Below are positions 1 to 9,413 of a stretch of DNA of 63,649 nucleotides, one piece after another. The stretch is from Methanogenium sp. MK-MG. GTDB lineage: Archaea > Halobacteriota > Methanomicrobia > Methanomicrobiales > Methanomicrobiaceae. Every line of letters begins with the position of its first letter. Positions within the stretch are counted from its first letter, which is position 1. The notes under the pieces are model-generated. The model was not told the origin of the DNA and ran no database searches. It was given only the letters and a program-made list of their open reading frames with translations. Position numbers and translations under genes: made by a program. The stretch covers positions 1 through 63,649 of the forward strand of contig NZ_JAAAWJ010000002.1 in the NCBI RefSeq assembly GCF_009914725.1, read 5' to 3'.

Positions 1-875
1 AGCCGATGGAGCAGATGCTGGTGGAGAAGGAAGTCTACGGGCTTCTGGTACTCGACCGCCGTGAATCATATGTCGGATTTCTGCGGGGAAACCGCATCGA
101 GCCGGTCTCGGGTGTGACCTCCACTGTCCCCGGAAAACAGCGAAAGGGTGGACAGTCAGCGATGCGTTTTCAGCGACTCCGCCTGATTGCCATCAATGAA
201 TTTTACAAGAAGGTTGCTGACCGGGCAACCGATGTCTTCATGGCGGAACCGGATTTCTATAACCGGTTCAAGGGAGTTCTTATCGGCGGGCCCACGCCCA
301 CAAAAGATGAGTTTGCCAGTGGTGAATATCTCCACCACGAACTGCAGAAACGAATCATTGGTCTCTTTGATGTGTCATACACGAATGAATCGGGCCTGAG
401 TGAACTGGTGGACAATGCACAGGAAGCCCTTCGCGGCGTAGAGGTGATGAAGGAGAAGTCGGTGATGGATCGGTTCTTAAAGGAACTGATCAAAGACGAG
501 AGTGCCTCTGCATACGGAGAGGAATCGGTGCGTAAGAACCTCGAAATTGGTGCGGTTGATACCCTTCTGCTCTCAGAAACCCTCCGTAAATCACGACTTT
601 GTATCCGGTGTCAGAGCTGTGATTATGAAAAGGAAGAGACCGTGCAGGTGGATCCAGGCAAGTCTGTAGGGGATATTCCCCTCGGGAATTGTCCGGACTG
701 CACCGCGCCGCTTTACCTTGAAGAAGAGACCGACATCATCGATGAACTGACCGAACTTGCCGATGCAACCTCGACTAAGGTGATGATCGTATCCGATGAT
801 TTTGAAGAAGGATCAATCCTCTACAATGCCTTTGGCGGGATTGCCGCAATACTGCGATACAGGACAGGATACTAA
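1..875 (+). CDS. prf1: Peptide chain release factor aRF1, C-terminal part (5' end outside window)
   Basis: Archaeal class I release factor, which recognises stop codons in the ribosomal A site and triggers peptide release. The visible 290 residues hold the GGQ motif (KGGQSAMRFQR, about residue 48 counting from the ATG at 6), which contacts the peptidyl-transferase centre, then the C-terminal domain that binds the partner GTPase. That domain has several CxxC pairs (LCIRC, CPDC). Full-length aRF1 is usually about 410-420 residues, so the N-terminal stop-codon domain with its NIKS motif lies before base 1. The frame is open to the window edge, so the ATG at 6 is internal. The stop codon shares one base with the argS start (TAATG), which indicates translational coupling. 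Confidence 0.93.
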   Translation, partial: PMEQMLVEKEVYGLLVLDRRESYVGFLRGNRIEPVSGVTSTVPGKQRKGGQSAMRFQRLRLIAINEFYKKVADRATDVFMAEPDFYNRFKGVLIGGPTPTKDEFASGEYLHHELQKRIIGLFDVSYTNESGLSELVDNAQEALRGVEVMKEKSVMDRFLKELIKDESASAYGEESVRKNLEIGAVDTLLLSETLRKSRLCIRCQSCDYEKEETVQVDPGKSVGDIPLGNCPDCTAPLYLEEETDIIDELTELADATSTKVMIVSDDFEEGSILYNAFGGIAAILRYRTGY

Positions 876-2539
876 TGTATCAGGAAGCATACCGGGCTGT
901 TGAAACAGTCCTGAAAGACGCAACAGGAGCAACAGATGTGCTCCTCGGTGATGGCGGCGAGCATGCCGACCTTGCGTCAACGATTGCCTTTGCCCTCGCA
1001 AAGACCGAAAAGAAGAGCCCTGTGCTGATTGCAGGGGAGATTACGGCAGCAATAACGGATACGCTGGCTGCTGCCGGTATCACGGTCTCCACAACCGGCC
1101 CATACATCAACTTTATCTTCGGGCCTGCGTACGTCGCAGGTGTGGTGAAAGCAGCCTCCCGGCCGGGCTATGGATGTCTGGCTGCGGTGCCGGGCCGTGT
1201 CTGTATTGAACACACCTCGGCAAACCCCAACGGGCCGCTGCACGTGGGCCATATCAGAAACTCTGTCATTGGCGATACCCTCTCCCGGGTCTTCCGGAAG
1301 GCAGGGTATGACATTGATGTCCAGTATTACCTGAACGATATGGGCCGTCAGATCGCCATCGTCTCCTGGGGATTTGACCATCTCGATATTCCGCAGAATG
1401 AAGACGAGAAGGACGACCATTATGTTGCCCGTGTCTATGTGGCGGCAAATCATGCCCTCAAGGCAGACCCCTCAATAAAAGAGGAGATCGACCGGCGCAT
1501 GGGCCTCATTGAACAGGGAGATCCCGAGACGGTGGAGAAGTTCCGCCGGGCAGTTTCCCTCTGTGCAGAGGGCATAAAGGTCACACTCAACCGCCTCGGT
1601 GCTCCCCATGACCGGTTTGTCTGGGAGTCAGGATTTGTCCAGGATGGTTCGATGGTGGAGATTCTCGACCGGGTGGAGGCCCTCCCCGAGTCGTCCCACG
1701 ATGATATCCTTGCAGTTGACCTCACGGCATTCGGGTTTGAGAAGGAGTACGTGCTGCGGCGTTCAGACGGGACGAGTGTGTATGCCGCCCGTGACCTTGC
1801 CTACCATGTCTGGAAGGGCGAACACTTTGACCGCCTCATCAATGTGCTGGGGGCAGACCACAAGCTCATCGGTGCCCAGTTGCAGGCGACGATGAAACTT
1901 CTGGGTGAGAAGGTGCCGGAGATCGTCTTCTTTGAGTTTGTGAGCCTTCCGGAAGGCTCGATGAGCACCCGTGCCGGTAAGTTCATCTCTGCTGATGAAC
2001 TCATCGATGAGGTGACGAAGAAGGCGTTTGATGAGGTGACCATCCGGCGGCCTGAACTTCCCGAGGAGGAACGCCGGGCCATTGCCGTATCGGTTGCCAT
2101 CGGGGCGGTCCGCTATGATATCGTGCGTGTCTCGCAGGAGAAGAGTACGGTCTTTGACTGGCGGCAGGCACTTGACTTTGAACGCCAGAGTGCCCCGTAT
2201 ATTCAGTATTCCCATGCAAGGGCCTGCTCTATCCTGGAGAAGGCGGGGGAGTTTACCCCGGCGTATGAGTTCACTACAGAATCAGAGATAGCACTTGCAA
2301 AGCAGATCGGCCTCTTCCCGGTGGTGCTGCGGACCGTGGTGAATGAACTCCGTCCGCATCACCTCGCGATATATGCCCGTGACCTTGCCGATCTCTTCAA
2401 TACGTTTTACCACACTGACCCGGTCCTCAAGGCAGAGGCGGGGGTGCGGGATGCCCGGCTGACCCTTGTCCGGGCGGCACAGAATACCCTGAGCGAAGTG
2501 CTCGAAACCCTTGGTATTGATGCAATCAGAAGCATGTAA
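875..2539 (+). CDS. argS: Arginyl-tRNA synthetase
   Basis: Class I aminoacyl-tRNA synthetase that charges tRNA-Arg. At 554 residues it has the normal family length. Order: N-terminal additional domain (about 1-80), Rossmann catalytic core with the HIGH-type motif HVGH at 123-126, a KMSKS-equivalent SMSTR near 361-365, and the DALR-type anticodon-binding domain from about 445 (YSHARACSIL) to the end. The start overlaps the prf1 stop by one base and the 3' end overlaps the next gene, so it belongs to a translation-focused operon with prf1, taw1 and sepS. Nothing looks missing. Confidence 0.96.
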   Translation: MYQEAYRAVETVLKDATGATDVLLGDGGEHADLASTIAFALAKTEKKSPVLIAGEITAAITDTLAAAGITVSTTGPYINFIFGPAYVAGVVKAASRPGYGCLAAVPGRVCIEHTSANPNGPLHVGHIRNSVIGDTLSRVFRKAGYDIDVQYYLNDMGRQIAIVSWGFDHLDIPQNEDEKDDHYVARVYVAANHALKADPSIKEEIDRRMGLIEQGDPETVEKFRRAVSLCAEGIKVTLNRLGAPHDRFVWESGFVQDGSMVEILDRVEALPESSHDDILAVDLTAFGFEKEYVLRRSDGTSVYAARDLAYHVWKGEHFDRLINVLGADHKLIGAQLQATMKLLGEKVPEIVFFEFVSLPEGSMSTRAGKFISADELIDEVTKKAFDEVTIRRPELPEEERRAIAVSVAIGAVRYDIVRVSQEKSTVFDWRQALDFERQSAPYIQYSHARACSILEKAGEFTPAYEFTTESEIALAKQIGLFPVVLRTVVNELRPHHLAIYARDLADLFNTFYHTDPVLKAEAGVRDARLTLVRAAQNTLSEVLETLGIDAIRSM

Positions 2540-3419
2540 GGCCCTGATAAAACAGGGCTATCAGTTTTTCTCCCCCCGTTCGTCAGCGGCCCTCAAGCCG
2601 TGTATGTGGAATAAACGGACCCTCCGCGGCGGGGATATGTGTTACAAGGCCCAGTTCTATGGCATCAGCAGCCACCGCTGTGTCCAGATGACCCCGACCC
2701 TGAAGTGCAACCAGCGCTGTCTCTTCTGCTGGCGGTCAATGGAGTATGAGGTGGTCGAAGAGGAGGAGTGCCCGCCGGAGGTCATCATGGACCGTCTGCA
2801 CCCTCTCCAGAAGAAGGCTCTTGCCGGATATAATCCGGTTGCAAACAGTGTGGTTGAGCCGAAACTCTGGGAAGAGGCCCTCGCGCCTGACATGGCGGCA
2901 GTCTCCCTCTCCGGTGAACCCACGCTCTACTCGCAGTTGCCGCGCCTGTTTGATCTCCTGAACGATGCCGGTTTTACGACATTTCTGGTGACAAACGGTA
3001 CCCGGCCTGACATGGTCCGGAAATGCAGCCCGTATCAGACCTATGTCTCACTGGACGGACCGGACGAGGAGACCTACCGGCGTGTCTGCCGGCCGATGGA
3101 GGACTCATGGGAACAGGTGAAAGAGAGTCTCTCCATTCTGGGGAGCAGGCGTTCTGCGATACGTATAACCGTGGTAAAAGGGCTCAATGACATGAGCCCG
3201 GAGGGGTATGCCCGCCTGATTCAGGATGCAGGGCCCCTTTATGTTGAGGTGAAAGGATACATGTATCTTGGCTACTCACGCAATCGTCTTACCCGTGCGC
3301 ATATGCCGTCCCACGAGTATGTGGCGGCGTTTGCAAACGAAATTACGAAATACTGTGATTACGAAGTCCACGATGATAGCCCGGTATCCCGGGTGGTCTG
3401 TCTCACACGCGGCGATTGA
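2511..3419 (+). CDS. taw1: S-adenosylmethionine-dependent tRNA 4-demethylwyosine synthase
   Basis: Radical-SAM enzyme that condenses pyruvate with N1-methylguanosine-37 of tRNA-Phe to make 4-demethylwyosine (wybutosine pathway). From the ATG at 2511 the radical-SAM cysteines are C66, C70 and C73 ([10 protein letters not shown]). Three more cysteines, C31, C44 and C57, are spaced 13 and 13, the same spacing as the second [4Fe-4S] site known from the Methanocaldococcus enzyme (C26, C39, C52). Length of 302 residues fits the family. The start overlaps argS by 29 bases; an ATG at 2520 gives a slightly shorter overlap and is equally plausible. Confidence 0.95.
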   Translation: MVLMQSEACKALIKQGYQFFSPRSSAALKPCMWNKRTLRGGDMCYKAQFYGISSHRCVQMTPTLKCNQRCLFCWRSMEYEVVEEEECPPEVIMDRLHPLQKKALAGYNPVANSVVEPKLWEEALAPDMAAVSLSGEPTLYSQLPRLFDLLNDAGFTTFLVTNGTRPDMVRKCSPYQTYVSLDGPDEETYRRVCRPMEDSWEQVKESLSILGSRRSAIRITVVKGLNDMSPEGYARLIQDAGPLYVEVKGYMYLGYSRNRLTRAHMPSHEYVAAFANEITKYCDYEVHDDSPVSRVVCLTRGD

Positions 3420-3424
3420 TTGAA

Positions 3425-5008
3425 ATGAAATTTAATACAGATGAATACCGGGAATTAGCACGTACTGACTTTGAACATGCCTGGAACAAAGGATCGGAGG
3501 TAGTCGATCCGGTCGGGGCAGGCAGCAAATACCCGCGCTACAGATACAAATCCGCCCGTCGCCATCCCATTGCAGAGACCACCGCACGCCTGCGGGAAGC
3601 CTATCTCTCAATCGGGTTTGACGAGGCACGGGTACCGCTTTTTATCGATGAAAAAGATGTCTACCGCCAGTTTGGACCCGAGGCATCTGCGGTCCTCGAC
3701 CGGGTCTTCTATCTCGGCGGTCTGCCGCGTCCGAACGTGGGCATCGGCAAAGAACGGATTCTCCAGATTGAGGCGATCCTCGGTAAAAGTCTGGGTGAAG
3801 AGGGGGAAGAGCACCTTCGTGAAACCCTGCATGCCTACAAGAAGGCAGAGGTGGACGGTGACGAACTCACCTATGAAATTGCAAAGGTGCTCGGCTGTGA
3901 CGATGCCCTTGTCGTGCGTATGATGGACGAGGTCTTCCCTGAGTTCCGTGCACTGGCACCCGAGTCCTCACGGACCACCCTGCGCTCGCACATGACCTCC
4001 GGCTGGTTCCTTTCTTTAGGGGCGATGTGGGATCGTATGCCCCTTCCCATCCGCCAGTTCTCCATTGACCGCTGTTTTAGGCGGGAACAGGAGGAGGGGC
4101 CGACCCGCCTGATGACCTATCACTCCGCCTCATGTATCGTCGCAGGCGAGCATGTGACCGTGGAGGACGGCAAAGCGGTGGCGGCAGCCCTGCTGGGAGC
4201 ATTCGGATTTGAGGACTTTGAGTTCCGGCCGGATGAGAAACGCTCCAAGTATTATATTCCTGACACCCAGACCGAAGTGTATGCCCGTCATCCCGTGCAT
4301 GGCTGGGTTGAGGTCGCCACCTTTGGCATGTACTCACCCTCTGCTCTTGCAGAATACGGTGTCGGTGTCCCGGTGATGAACCTTGGCCTCGGTGTGGAAC
4401 GCCTCGCGATGATTGAGTATCAGGCAGATGACATCCGCCAGCTCACCCACCCGCAGTTCTTCCCGCCGGTCTTTTCCGATACAGAGCTCGCAGCGGGTAT
4501 CGGCCTGCGGGAAACCCCGCAGACGACACCCGGCATTCTCATGGCAGAGGCAATCCAGAAGGCCGCAACCGTTCATGCACAGGAGGAGAGTCCCTGTTCA
4601 TTTGAGGCATGGGACGGTGAGTGCTGCGGGACAAAGATCCGTGTCTTTGTAGAGGAAGATGAAGAGAATTCACGCCTCTGCGGTCCGGCAGTCTTCAATG
4701 ATATCTATGTCGAAGATGGCAAGATCCTCGGTGTGCCTGACAACAAAAAATTTGCCAGGGTGAGGGCCAATGGGGCTGCTGCCGGCATCTCTTATCTTGA
4801 AGCGGTGGCAAACCTTGCCGCCGCACGCATCGAGGAAGCGGCCTGTGCCGGGGAAGGCACCCGGGTGCAGGTCAAGATGGCAAAGATCCCGTCTGACGTG
4901 AATCTCAAAATTGAGAACTACGTGATGCGTACAATCACTGACAACAACAAGAAGACCGATGTCCGCGGTCCGGTCTTTGTTACGGTCCGGAGTGTACTGG
5001 ACAGATAA
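3425..5008 (+). CDS. sepS: O-phosphoseryl-tRNA(Cys) synthetase (SepRS)
   Basis: Class II synthetase that loads O-phosphoserine onto tRNA-Cys. SepCysS (not in this window) then converts it to Cys-tRNA, the indirect cysteine route of methanogens and Archaeoglobus. The 527-residue protein has the family length and shows the class II core with an arginine-rich motif 2 ([14 protein letters not shown]) and a motif 3 region with [10 protein letters not shown] chose ATG 3425 because it gives the typical N-terminus ([17 protein letters not shown]). A TTG at 3416 would overlap the taw1 stop and is less likely. It is the last gene of the prf1-argS-taw1 run and is followed by a hairpin plus T-tract. Confidence 0.95.
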   Translation: MKFNTDEYRELARTDFEHAWNKGSEVVDPVGAGSKYPRYRYKSARRHPIAETTARLREAYLSIGFDEARVPLFIDEKDVYRQFGPEASAVLDRVFYLGGLPRPNVGIGKERILQIEAILGKSLGEEGEEHLRETLHAYKKAEVDGDELTYEIAKVLGCDDALVVRMMDEVFPEFRALAPESSRTTLRSHMTSGWFLSLGAMWDRMPLPIRQFSIDRCFRREQEEGPTRLMTYHSASCIVAGEHVTVEDGKAVAAALLGAFGFEDFEFRPDEKRSKYYIPDTQTEVYARHPVHGWVEVATFGMYSPSALAEYGVGVPVMNLGLGVERLAMIEYQADDIRQLTHPQFFPPVFSDTELAAGIGLRETPQTTPGILMAEAIQKAATVHAQEESPCSFEAWDGECCGTKIRVFVEEDEENSRLCGPAVFNDIYVEDGKILGVPDNKKFARVRANGAAAGISYLEAVANLAAARIEEAACAGEGTRVQVKMAKIPSDVNLKIENYVMRTITDNNKKTDVRGPVFVTVRSVLDR

Positions 5009-5014
5009 CCCATG

Positions 5015-5045
5015 TCAGATTCAACATCTGATCTCATCTTTTTTT
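5015..5045 (+). terminator. Hairpin and T-tract after sepS
   Basis: Perfect 6-bp stem TCAGAT (5015-5020) / ATCTGA (5026-5031) with loop TCAAC, followed by a run of seven T at 5039-5045. It lies 6 bases after the sepS stop and is the likely end of the prf1-argS-taw1-sepS transcript. Confidence 0.6.
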
Positions 5046-5358
5046 GAACCGTAAGGATACGTTAAGACTTGTCAGGATCCTTCAGCAATGGTCCGGCGGA
5101 TAGTGGAATACCCTCTCTTCTCTGAGGGGGTCGCAGAGTACGACAGTGCCTCCGCGGCGTTCTGCTGTGACAATATATGAGTGGTAATAGAGCCGTTTTA
5201 CCTCCGGCAGCCTGGCATCTGCCTCTCCTCACCCTGCCCTGCTTGTCTGTCCAAAGATGGGTGCAGTATATAGTCAGATGTCCCGGTGCTGAACCGTCAC
5301 ATTTCTTATCATGCAGGATAAAACAGAATGGCATACGAGGGGAGAAGGGGATCAAAGT
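5046..5358. other. Intergenic stretch before the TMEM175-like gene
   Basis: About 310 bases without a convincing gene. A 97-residue minus-strand frame is open here but is arginine- and proline-rich with no family resemblance. A purine-rich GAGGGGAGAAGGGG at about 5338-5350 serves as ribosome binding site for the next gene. The promoter probably lies just before it. Confidence 0.5.
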
Positions 5359-6003
5359 ATGAAGAGACCGGGAATCGGCAAACTCACCAATCTTCTCGAG
5401 AAAAACCGGATTGAAGCCCTTACAGATGGCATATATGCGATTGTTCTCACACTTTCCGTCCTGATGATCGGAACCGGGCTCTATTCGGGGTCTGTTGAGA
5501 GCAGCGCATTTTACCCTGCCCTCAATGAAGCCATACCCCAGCTATTCAATTATGCGCTCTCGTTTTTTCTGCTCTCCATCTTCTGGATTGTACACCACCG
5601 GCAGATGAACAGCATTTCGCATGTTGATAGTATCTATATCTGGCTGAACATGGTGAGCCTCTTTTTCATCACCCTTGTTCCGTTCACGACAAACCTGAAC
5701 TCTGATTTTTCCGAATATCCCCTGGCAGTCGCCGTCTATGCTGCAAATATCATGGTGATCAGCCTTACGTATACCATCAGCTGGTGTTATGCCACACGGG
5801 GACACCGGCTGGTTGCCGCTGATATACCTGACGCAGCAATACGGAACGGGATTCGCCGCGGCCTGCTGACTTCTGTAGTATCCCTTGTCGTTATCGGTGC
5901 AGCATACTTCATCGCATCGGAGTGGGCGACATCATTTTATATCCTGATCTTTGTCATTGGGTTCTTTATCAAGAATCCGGAAATGGATATTTATTCAAAA
6001 TAG
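5359..6003 (+). CDS. TMEM175-family (DUF1211) potassium channel-like membrane protein
   Basis: 214 residues with about six hydrophobic segments. The family hallmark at the start of TM1, usually FSDG-I-A-I, appears as LTDGIYAIVLTLSVL near residues 23-37. Prokaryotic TMEM175 proteins form tetrameric K+ leak channels, so a channel role is likely but not shown. I chose the start at 5359 because a strong purine-rich site sits directly upstream; an upstream ATG at 5311 in the same frame lacks one. The phenylalanine of the FSD motif is replaced by leucine. It stands alone, with no operon partner on this strand. Confidence 0.8.
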   Translation: MKRPGIGKLTNLLEKNRIEALTDGIYAIVLTLSVLMIGTGLYSGSVESSAFYPALNEAIPQLFNYALSFFLLSIFWIVHHRQMNSISHVDSIYIWLNMVSLFFITLVPFTTNLNSDFSEYPLAVAVYAANIMVISLTYTISWCYATRGHRLVAADIPDAAIRNGIRRGLLTSVVSLVVIGAAYFIASEWATSFYILIFVIGFFIKNPEMDIYSK

Positions 6004-6093
6004 TCCCTTTTTTCAGCAGATTCTGACCGGTTTCCCCTGCAACGAGTATCCGGATTGCCTCTTTTTTTCGTAAATATTGTCGCTCGAACGCCT

Positions 6094-6282
6094 CTATTTA
6101 TCTGTGGCACGGCTCTCTTTCGCTGCAACGAGTACCGGTGCAATCGTCTTTGAATAGATGCTGCGTTTCGCGAGTTTTGTCAGCCGCCGGAAGTAATGAG
6201 TATGTGCAGTCCGGATGCCTGCAAGGAGGCCGAAAGAGAGTGACACTATCCCGAGAAGCGCTGCACTAAATAATTCAACCAT
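6094..6282 (-). CDS. Small membrane protein, unrecognised (62 aa)
   Basis: I do not recognise the family. One N-terminal transmembrane segment (residues about 3-22, ELFSAALLGIVSLSFGLLAG) is followed by a basic tail (HYFRRLTKLAKRS) that should stay in the cytoplasm. On the minus strand a clear GGAGGG sits 10 bases before the ATG, supporting real translation. It lies 17 bases downstream of another one-segment protein (6300-6485), so the two are probably co-transcribed as a pair. Confidence 0.55.
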   Translation of the reverse strand: MVELFSAALLGIVSLSFGLLAGIRTAHTHYFRRLTKLAKRSIYSKTIAPVLVAAKESRATDK

Positions 6283-6299
6283 CTCTTTTGTCCCTCCGT

Positions 6300-6485
6300 T
6301 CAGCTCCGCCGTTCCAGCTCATCGATGAGGGGTTCGATTGAATCGGCGTCACTGCATTCATCTGCCACGGTAAGAAACCGTCTCTGAAAGTGGAATGAGA
6401 TGCCATAATACCCCCCTGCCCAGCCGATTGCAATGCACACAACCGCTATTCCCAGATACGCCCATAGCCCATCCATGGATATCAT
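6300..6485 (-). CDS. Small membrane protein, unrecognised (61 aa)
   Basis: One transmembrane segment near the N-terminus (GLWAYLGIAVVCIAIGWAGG), then a soluble, acidic C-terminal half (DECSDADSIEPLIDELERRS). No family recognised. The charge pattern is opposite to that of its downstream neighbour, which has a basic tail, so a physical pairing is conceivable. Two starts are possible: ATG 6485, or ATG 6476, which begins MDGLWAYLG. No clear Shine-Dalgarno site is visible, so a leaderless transcript is possible. Confidence 0.5.
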   Translation of the reverse strand: MISMDGLWAYLGIAVVCIAIGWAGGYYGISFHFQRRFLTVADECSDADSIEPLIDELERRS

Positions 6486-6597
6486 GCAGATGATATCGTT
6501 GACGACACTTAATGGTATGTGTGCTTTTTCTAAACCTTTACTTTGTATATGATTCGAAACCTATTTGTCGGTATAACCGCTACGTTCGCGTACTTCT

Positions 6598-8352
6598 ATG
6601 GTTGCTGACTCATCTTCCCAGCTTGAGGGGCTCTCTGCACTGATTATGCAGGCTCCATCATGGCGCCGGTCTGTTTGTATCATCCTTCTTCTTGGCGGTG
6701 TCATTGAGTTGATGCTTCTCCTTGCAGGCATCAGGCATTCTGACCTGGTTGCCTACGCAGGTATTCTTGTATTCACGGTTCCTGCTCTCATTGCCACTGT
6801 GATGACTGGTCCCCTTGTACGAAGAAGCGGGAATGATATCACCCTGGACTGGTCTGCCCTCATTGCGCTGGGCAGTTGCATTGTGACAATCCTCATCACC
6901 TTCTCCCCAGTACTGCTCCTTGCAACTGACTTTTTTATCCTCTTTTTTGCCGCATCACTGGGGATCGTCTTTTTCTTCAGGATTCTCCTCTTAGGGGCGA
7001 TTGTTGACCATCACCTCCGGCATATTCTGGCTCCCGCCCTGACGCAGACGGCGGTTGCCTCCCTCTTTGGTTACCTGCTTCTGGGGGACGCATTCGCCCT
7101 GTTTGTGATCCCCCTGCATATCTTCTTTGGCCTGGCTGCCTGGGCCTTCATCTGGATTCTGGAACGGCCGATGAAACAGGCACTCGGCCTATCCCCCCTT
7201 GGATTCGCCAATGCGTTTATGGCCCATATGATCTATGGTTCAACCGCTCTGGAGGATTTCTTCCGGCAGATGGGTGATCCTGTGATCGTCATCTTCGGGA
7301 CACTGATCTTTCGGCGGAAGGGGCGTGATGCCATGACCGTGACTGCCCCCAACCTGCACCCCGGGCCGCTTGGGGAGATCGGGGGTTCAGCCCTTCCCCG
7401 GCTGCTTACCGAGAGTCTGAAAGGTCAGGCGCTGGTATTCCACGGGATGGCCACCCATGACTTTAACCCGGTCTCTGCATCTGAAGTGGAGACGATTGCA
7501 GCATCCATCCGTGATGTGCAGCAGGGACATCCGGACTGGCATGCAACCGCCACCCATGCACGACGGTATCAGGCCGGGTCGGTATCGGTCCTTGCCCAGG
7601 CATTTGGCGATACCATCTTCATTGCCGCAACACGGTCACCGGATATCACCGATGACGTGGAGTATGCGGTCGGTCTTGCCATCATTGAGGAAGGCAAACG
7701 CTGGTTCCGGCATGTCATCATCGCAGATGCCCATAACAGCTTCATTGATCTTCCTCCGCCTGTCCTCCTCGGAAGTCGCATCGGAGAGGACTACCGGGAG
7801 GCAGCAGCTCTTGCCTGTGAGGCGCTTGCAGGCGAGCCGCAGTATCCCTATTCCATCGGATTTTCCCAGCTGGATGTGCCCTTCACGCATGAAGAGGGTT
7901 TCGGTGATCTCGGGGTGATGGCGATGGTAATCATGGTGGATGACAGAGAAACGATATGGCTCGTCTTTGACGGCAACAACCTCCATGTCGGTCTCCGTGA
8001 GGAACTCAGAGATCTCCTTTTGCAGGAGTGCACGGAGTGTGAAATAAGCACCAGCGACACCCATGTGGTCAATATGGCGTCCGGCAAAAATCCGGTCGGG
8101 TGGAAGGTGCCGCTTGCGCTCTTTCTGCCATTTGTCCGTGAGGCGGTGGACTCTGCACGTGAGGATGCAGCCCCCGCAGAGAGTGCCGGTGGGACCGCAC
8201 GCTGTGCAGATATAGTGGTCTTTGGGTCCCAGCGTATCACCCAGCTTGCAGGCATCGTCACCGGAAGTGTCGGGATTGTCTGGCCGGTGGCCCTGATAAT
8301 CATACTCTTTGCGTTCCTCTCAACCGGTGTGGTATACTTTTTGCTGAGCTGA
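6598..8352 (+). CDS. DUF2070 family archaeal membrane protein
   Basis: 584 residues. About the first 215 form six or seven transmembrane helices. A large soluble domain (about 225-545) follows, with conserved-looking stretches NLHPGPLGEIGGS, FHGMATHDFNP and IADAHNSF that resemble metal- or phosphate-binding loops. A last transmembrane helix closes the protein (WPVALIIILFAFLSTGVVYF). The layout matches DUF2070, a family of unknown function confined to archaea. The gene runs 9 bases before a phosphoribulokinase-like gene, and the two are probably one transcript. No enzymatic role can be assigned. Confidence 0.82.
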   Translation: MVADSSSQLEGLSALIMQAPSWRRSVCIILLLGGVIELMLLLAGIRHSDLVAYAGILVFTVPALIATVMTGPLVRRSGNDITLDWSALIALGSCIVTILITFSPVLLLATDFFILFFAASLGIVFFFRILLLGAIVDHHLRHILAPALTQTAVASLFGYLLLGDAFALFVIPLHIFFGLAAWAFIWILERPMKQALGLSPLGFANAFMAHMIYGSTALEDFFRQMGDPVIVIFGTLIFRRKGRDAMTVTAPNLHPGPLGEIGGSALPRLLTESLKGQALVFHGMATHDFNPVSASEVETIAASIRDVQQGHPDWHATATHARRYQAGSVSVLAQAFGDTIFIAATRSPDITDDVEYAVGLAIIEEGKRWFRHVIIADAHNSFIDLPPPVLLGSRIGEDYREAAALACEALAGEPQYPYSIGFSQLDVPFTHEEGFGDLGVMAMVIMVDDRETIWLVFDGNNLHVGLREELRDLLLQECTECEISTSDTHVVNMASGKNPVGWKVPLALFLPFVREAVDSAREDAAPAESAGGTARCADIVVFGSQRITQLAGIVTGSVGIVWPVALIIILFAFLSTGVVYFLLS

Positions 8353-8361
8353 ACAACGGGA

Positions 8362-9357
8362 ATGGCAGATATGGCGAATATAAAGAACTTCAGGGATACA
8401 ATACGGGCATCGGACTGCATTTATACCATCGGTGTCGCAGGAGATTCAGGGTCGGGGAAGACCACCTTTACCCGGGCCTTTCGTGCACTCTTCGGGCCTG
8501 ACATGGTCTGTACATTTTCGATGGATGATTACCATTTACTTGACAGGGATGCCCGTGCAGAGCGGGGCATCACTCCCCTGCACCCGGATGCAAACAATCT
8601 CTCTCTCTTTGAAGAACATCTCTCTCTCCTGAAGCAGGGACAGACCATACCAAAGCCCTCCTATAACCATACGACCGGTAGCTTTGACGCACCAGCCCCG
8701 TTTTCCCCCAAAAAGATCGTTATTGTGGAAGGTCTGCACCCGTTTTCAACAGAAAAACTGCGCCGATCATTTGATTTTACCTGTTATGTGGACCCTGCCG
8801 AAGAGGTGAAGTATGCCTGGAAGATGGCCCGTGATGTCGGGGACAGAGGATATTCCCGTGATCAGGTGGCAGCAGAAATTCGTGCACGTAAACCGGATTA
8901 TGAAGCATATGTGGCCCCACAGAGACAGTATGCCGATGCCATACTCAGGATCACGCCTTCGGTCTTTGACGCATCCGGGTCACGGGGCATGTATGCGGTC
9001 AGCCTCCTGCAGGAACGGTTTGAAAATACTGTCAAAAACATTGTCATCCCCCTGGATCTTTTTGCCATGACTTCCCTTGCAGAACGGGATTTTCTCATCG
9101 GGTTCCAGTCTGAAGAGATATACGGAAGAACAATGGGTGCCGTCAGGTTTGATGGTGATTTCCGCTATGAGGTGATTCGCCGGCTTGAGGAGGCAGTGGA
9201 GGAGGAGACAGGGGTGGGGCCTGTCTCCATATATATGGGACAGGAGTATGTGACCGCTACTGAGGCAATGGAACTGATCCTTGCGTGGCGCATCATCAAC
9301 CGCCGTATCTTTATAGAGTGCCGGATGGAGGGTGGTGGATGCGTGCCGGTGAAGTGA
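8362..9357 (+). CDS. prk: Archaeal phosphoribulokinase (P-loop kinase family)
   Basis: Phosphorylates ribulose 5-phosphate with ATP to give ribulose 1,5-bisphosphate. In Methanospirillum hungatei the homologous enzyme, with archaeal RuBisCO, runs the reductive hexulose-phosphate pathway. The 331-residue protein has a P-loop GDSGSGKTT at 27-35, the acidic SMDDYH following strand 2 (about 54-59), and IVEGLHPF (about 119-126), all typical of the PRK/uridine kinase superfamily. The length fits archaeal PRK (about 320) rather than uridine kinase (about 210). It follows the DUF2070 gene by 9 bases. RuBisCO is not in this window, so the pathway assignment is inference. Confidence 0.82.
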   Translation: MADMANIKNFRDTIRASDCIYTIGVAGDSGSGKTTFTRAFRALFGPDMVCTFSMDDYHLLDRDARAERGITPLHPDANNLSLFEEHLSLLKQGQTIPKPSYNHTTGSFDAPAPFSPKKIVIVEGLHPFSTEKLRRSFDFTCYVDPAEEVKYAWKMARDVGDRGYSRDQVAAEIRARKPDYEAYVAPQRQYADAILRITPSVFDASGSRGMYAVSLLQERFENTVKNIVIPLDLFAMTSLAERDFLIGFQSEEIYGRTMGAVRFDGDFRYEVIRRLEEAVEEETGVGPVSIYMGQEYVTATEAMELILAWRIINRRIFIECRMEGGGCVPVK

Positions 9358-9413
9358 ACCGATGGTGGACAGGAGGGTGAACTTTTTCTGCACGTCTGAC
9401 AGAATCGATACCG

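Noticed and set aside
5062-5355. 97-residue minus-strand frame after sepS
   Set aside because: Arg/Pro/Cys-rich, no promoter or ribosome site, no similarity recognised.
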